DNA of 16,401 bases from Alphaproteobacteria bacterium (GTDB taxonomy: Bacteria; Pseudomonadota; Alphaproteobacteria; Thalassobaculales; Thalassobaculaceae), in the NCBI GenBank assembly GCA_028822575.1, contig JAPKDN010000016.1, positions 1 through 16,401 on the forward strand, read 5' to 3'. Numbering within the stretch: position 1 is the stretch's first letter; each line of letters opens with the position of its first letter. The position numbers and the translations under genes were made by a program. This document shows, piece by piece, positions 15,124 to 16,401 of the stretch. Under the pieces are notes generated by a model. That model had not been told where the DNA came from and searched no databases. It saw only the letters and a list, made by a program, of their open reading frames with translations.

Positions 15124-16134
15124 ATGAAAGCCATCGTATTCAAAGAACATGGCGGCGTCGAAAAGCTATGCTATACGGATTTCCCCATGCCGGAGCCCAA
15201 CGACGGCGAGTGTCTTGTCCGTGTTCGAGCGGTGGCGTTGAATGGGTTCGATCCCATGATCTTGAACCAGATTCCAGGATTGAAAACACCCCTTCCCATG
15301 ATCCCTGGTGGTGATGTCTCGGGCGAAGTCTCTGGGTTTGGGCCCGATACCGATGTCGGCGCCTGGAAGGTTGGGGATCGTGTTCTTGTGGACCCGATGA
15401 TGATCGCCAAGGGAGGCGTTTTAGGCGAAACGGTGATCGGTGGCGCGGCGGAATATGTAACGGTCCCTCTTGCCAATCTGATTGCCATTCCTGAGGGCGT
15501 TTCCTTCCAGGACGCTGCGGCCTTGCCTATCGCCTATGGTACGGCACACCGGATGATCCTGAACCGAGGTCGGGTAACAGCTGGTGACAAGGTTTTGGTG
15601 ATGGGCGCCAGCGGCGGGGTCGGTACCTGCTGCGTACAACTCGCCAAGATGGTTGGCGCTGAAGTGGCGGCCTGCACGAGCTCCGCCGTCAAGGGCGAGA
15701 AGCTTCGCGCCATGGGCGCCGACCACATCATCGATACCTCGAGCGAGAATTACGTGGAGGCAACCCGGGCCTTGTGGGGAAGGCCGCGGGTATTCGGCGA
15801 TGGCGGCGGCGCTGACGTTATCGTCAATTACAATGGAGGTGAGTCCTGGACCGAATGTTTTCGAGCACTTAGCCTCGGAGGACGCCTGTTGATTTGTGGT
15901 GCCACCAACGGCCACGATCCGAAAACCGACCTTAGATACATATGGTCGTTTGAGTTTGATATCCTCGGTTCGAACGGTTGGGAGCGTAAGGATTTGGAAG
16001 CCTTGCTCAAATTGGTCCAGAAAGGTCTTATCAAACCGGCCGTGGACAGCGTTCGTCCCCTGTCGGAACTGGCGACCTCGTTGACGGATCTGATCGAGCG
16101 GCGGGTCGTCGGAAAGGCGATCCTTGTACCCTGA
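15124..16134 (+). CDS. Zinc-independent MDR-superfamily oxidoreductase (quinone-oxidoreductase-like)
   Basis: A 336-residue medium-chain dehydrogenase/reductase. The GroES-like N-terminal half includes VALNGFDPMIL and PMIPGGDVSGEVSGFG; the Rossmann half has the nucleotide motif GASGGVG (161-167), then MGADHIID and LGGRLLICGAT. Catalytic zinc ligands are not evident: the position after VALN is Gly rather than Cys or His. The four-Cys structural zinc lobe is also missing, the region after GDRVLVDP running directly to GGAAEYVTVP. It therefore belongs among zinc-less NAD(P)H-dependent reductases; the substrate cannot be told. ATG 15124 gives the canonical MKAIVFKEHG start; a TTG three codons earlier is a less likely alternative. 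No clear ribosome site. An SDR gene follows 32 bases downstream. Confidence 0.85.
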   Translation: MKAIVFKEHGGVEKLCYTDFPMPEPNDGECLVRVRAVALNGFDPMILNQIPGLKTPLPMIPGGDVSGEVSGFGPDTDVGAWKVGDRVLVDPMMIAKGGVLGETVIGGAAEYVTVPLANLIAIPEGVSFQDAAALPIAYGTAHRMILNRGRVTAGDKVLVMGASGGVGTCCVQLAKMVGAEVAACTSSAVKGEKLRAMGADHIIDTSSENYVEATRALWGRPRVFGDGGGADVIVNYNGGESWTECFRALSLGGRLLICGATNGHDPKTDLRYIWSFEFDILGSNGWERKDLEALLKLVQKGLIKPAVDSVRPLSELATSLTDLIERRVVGKAILVP

Positions 16135-16166
16135 ATGAGACCCGGATCCAAGAATGAGTTGAAATC

Positions 16167-16401
16167 ATGACCGAAGGATTGTTTCGTGGAGAGGTTGCCT
16201 TGGTGACGGGCGCTGCCTCGGGTATTGGGCGAGGTATCGCCAAGGCTCTTGCCTTGGAAGGCGCCAGATTGGTTTTGAGCGATGTCAACGGCGAGGCACT
16301 GGGCGCCGTCGCGGCGGAGATTGGGACTGCCAAGAGCGTGCCAATAGTAATTCGCGCCGATCTTTCGGGAGCGTCCGGCCATAGGGAGTTATTCACGGAC
16401 G
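16167..16401 (+). CDS. Short-chain dehydrogenase/reductase (3' partial)
   Basis: The first 78 codons of an SDR run off the right edge of the window. The classical SDR cofactor motif TGAASGIG is at residues 14-21. An acidic residue at the end of the second strand (Asp39 in LVLSDVN) usually indicates NAD(H) preference. ADLS after the third strand matches the expected adenine-contact Asp. The catalytic Ser-Tyr-Lys lies outside the window, so activity cannot be assessed. It starts 32 bases after the MDR gene and probably shares its transcript; the two may act in one pathway, perhaps on acyl or alcohol substrates, but nothing here identifies the substrate. The ribosome site is weak. Confidence 0.85.
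   Translation, partial: MTEGLFRGEVALVTGAASGIGRGIAKALALEGARLVLSDVNGEALGAVAAEIGTAKSVPIVIRADLSGASGHRELFTD

Overview
The window reads as a stretch of alphaproteobacterial chromosome. The grounds are the protein styles (HflK/HflC, a Do-type protease with a Gly/Pro-rich loop, the acetolactate synthase pair, MreB-RodA) and the order hflK-hflC-DUF2065-degP ... serB<>miaA-ilvI-ilvH, which I associate with Rhodospirillales-like genomes. That placement is inference from memory; no rRNA or tRNA is present to anchor it. Base composition is moderately GC-rich and looks even throughout. I see no insertion sequence, integrase, CRISPR array, phage gene or tRNA.

Layout. (1) 2-3939, membrane and envelope protein quality control: hflK (5' end outside the window), hflC, a 61-residue DUF2065 membrane protein and, after a 241-bp gap, a periplasmic Do/DegP serine protease with two PDZ domains. 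HflK/HflC are known to surround and modulate the FtsH protease. (2) 4104-4582: a Tat- or Sec-exported single-domain rhodanese that is broken by three small frameshifts, two of them at runs of six G. (3) 4608-6507: serB (minus strand) and miaA (plus strand), transcribed divergently with start regions that nearly touch. (4) 6596-9053: ilvI and ilvH, the large and small subunits of acetolactate synthase; ilvC does not follow. (5) 9304-15003: the complete rod-shape operon mreB-mreC-mreD-mrdA-mrdB, with 1-4-base overlaps or short gaps. Its products form the elongasome: MreB filaments, MreC/MreD membrane connectors, the PBP2 transpeptidase and the RodA glycosyltransferase. (6) 15124-16401: a zinc-less MDR oxidoreductase followed closely by an SDR dehydrogenase that runs off the window. 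A 14-bp inverted repeat overlapping a plausible -10 box lies just upstream.

Most of the window is well-conserved housekeeping sequence, and I found no convincing novel multi-gene system. The points most worth a second look are the multiply frameshifted rhodanese gene, the operator-like inverted repeat before the MDR/SDR pair, the nested inverted repeats between ilvI and ilvH, and the Asp-to-Glu change in the thiamine-diphosphate motif of IlvI.
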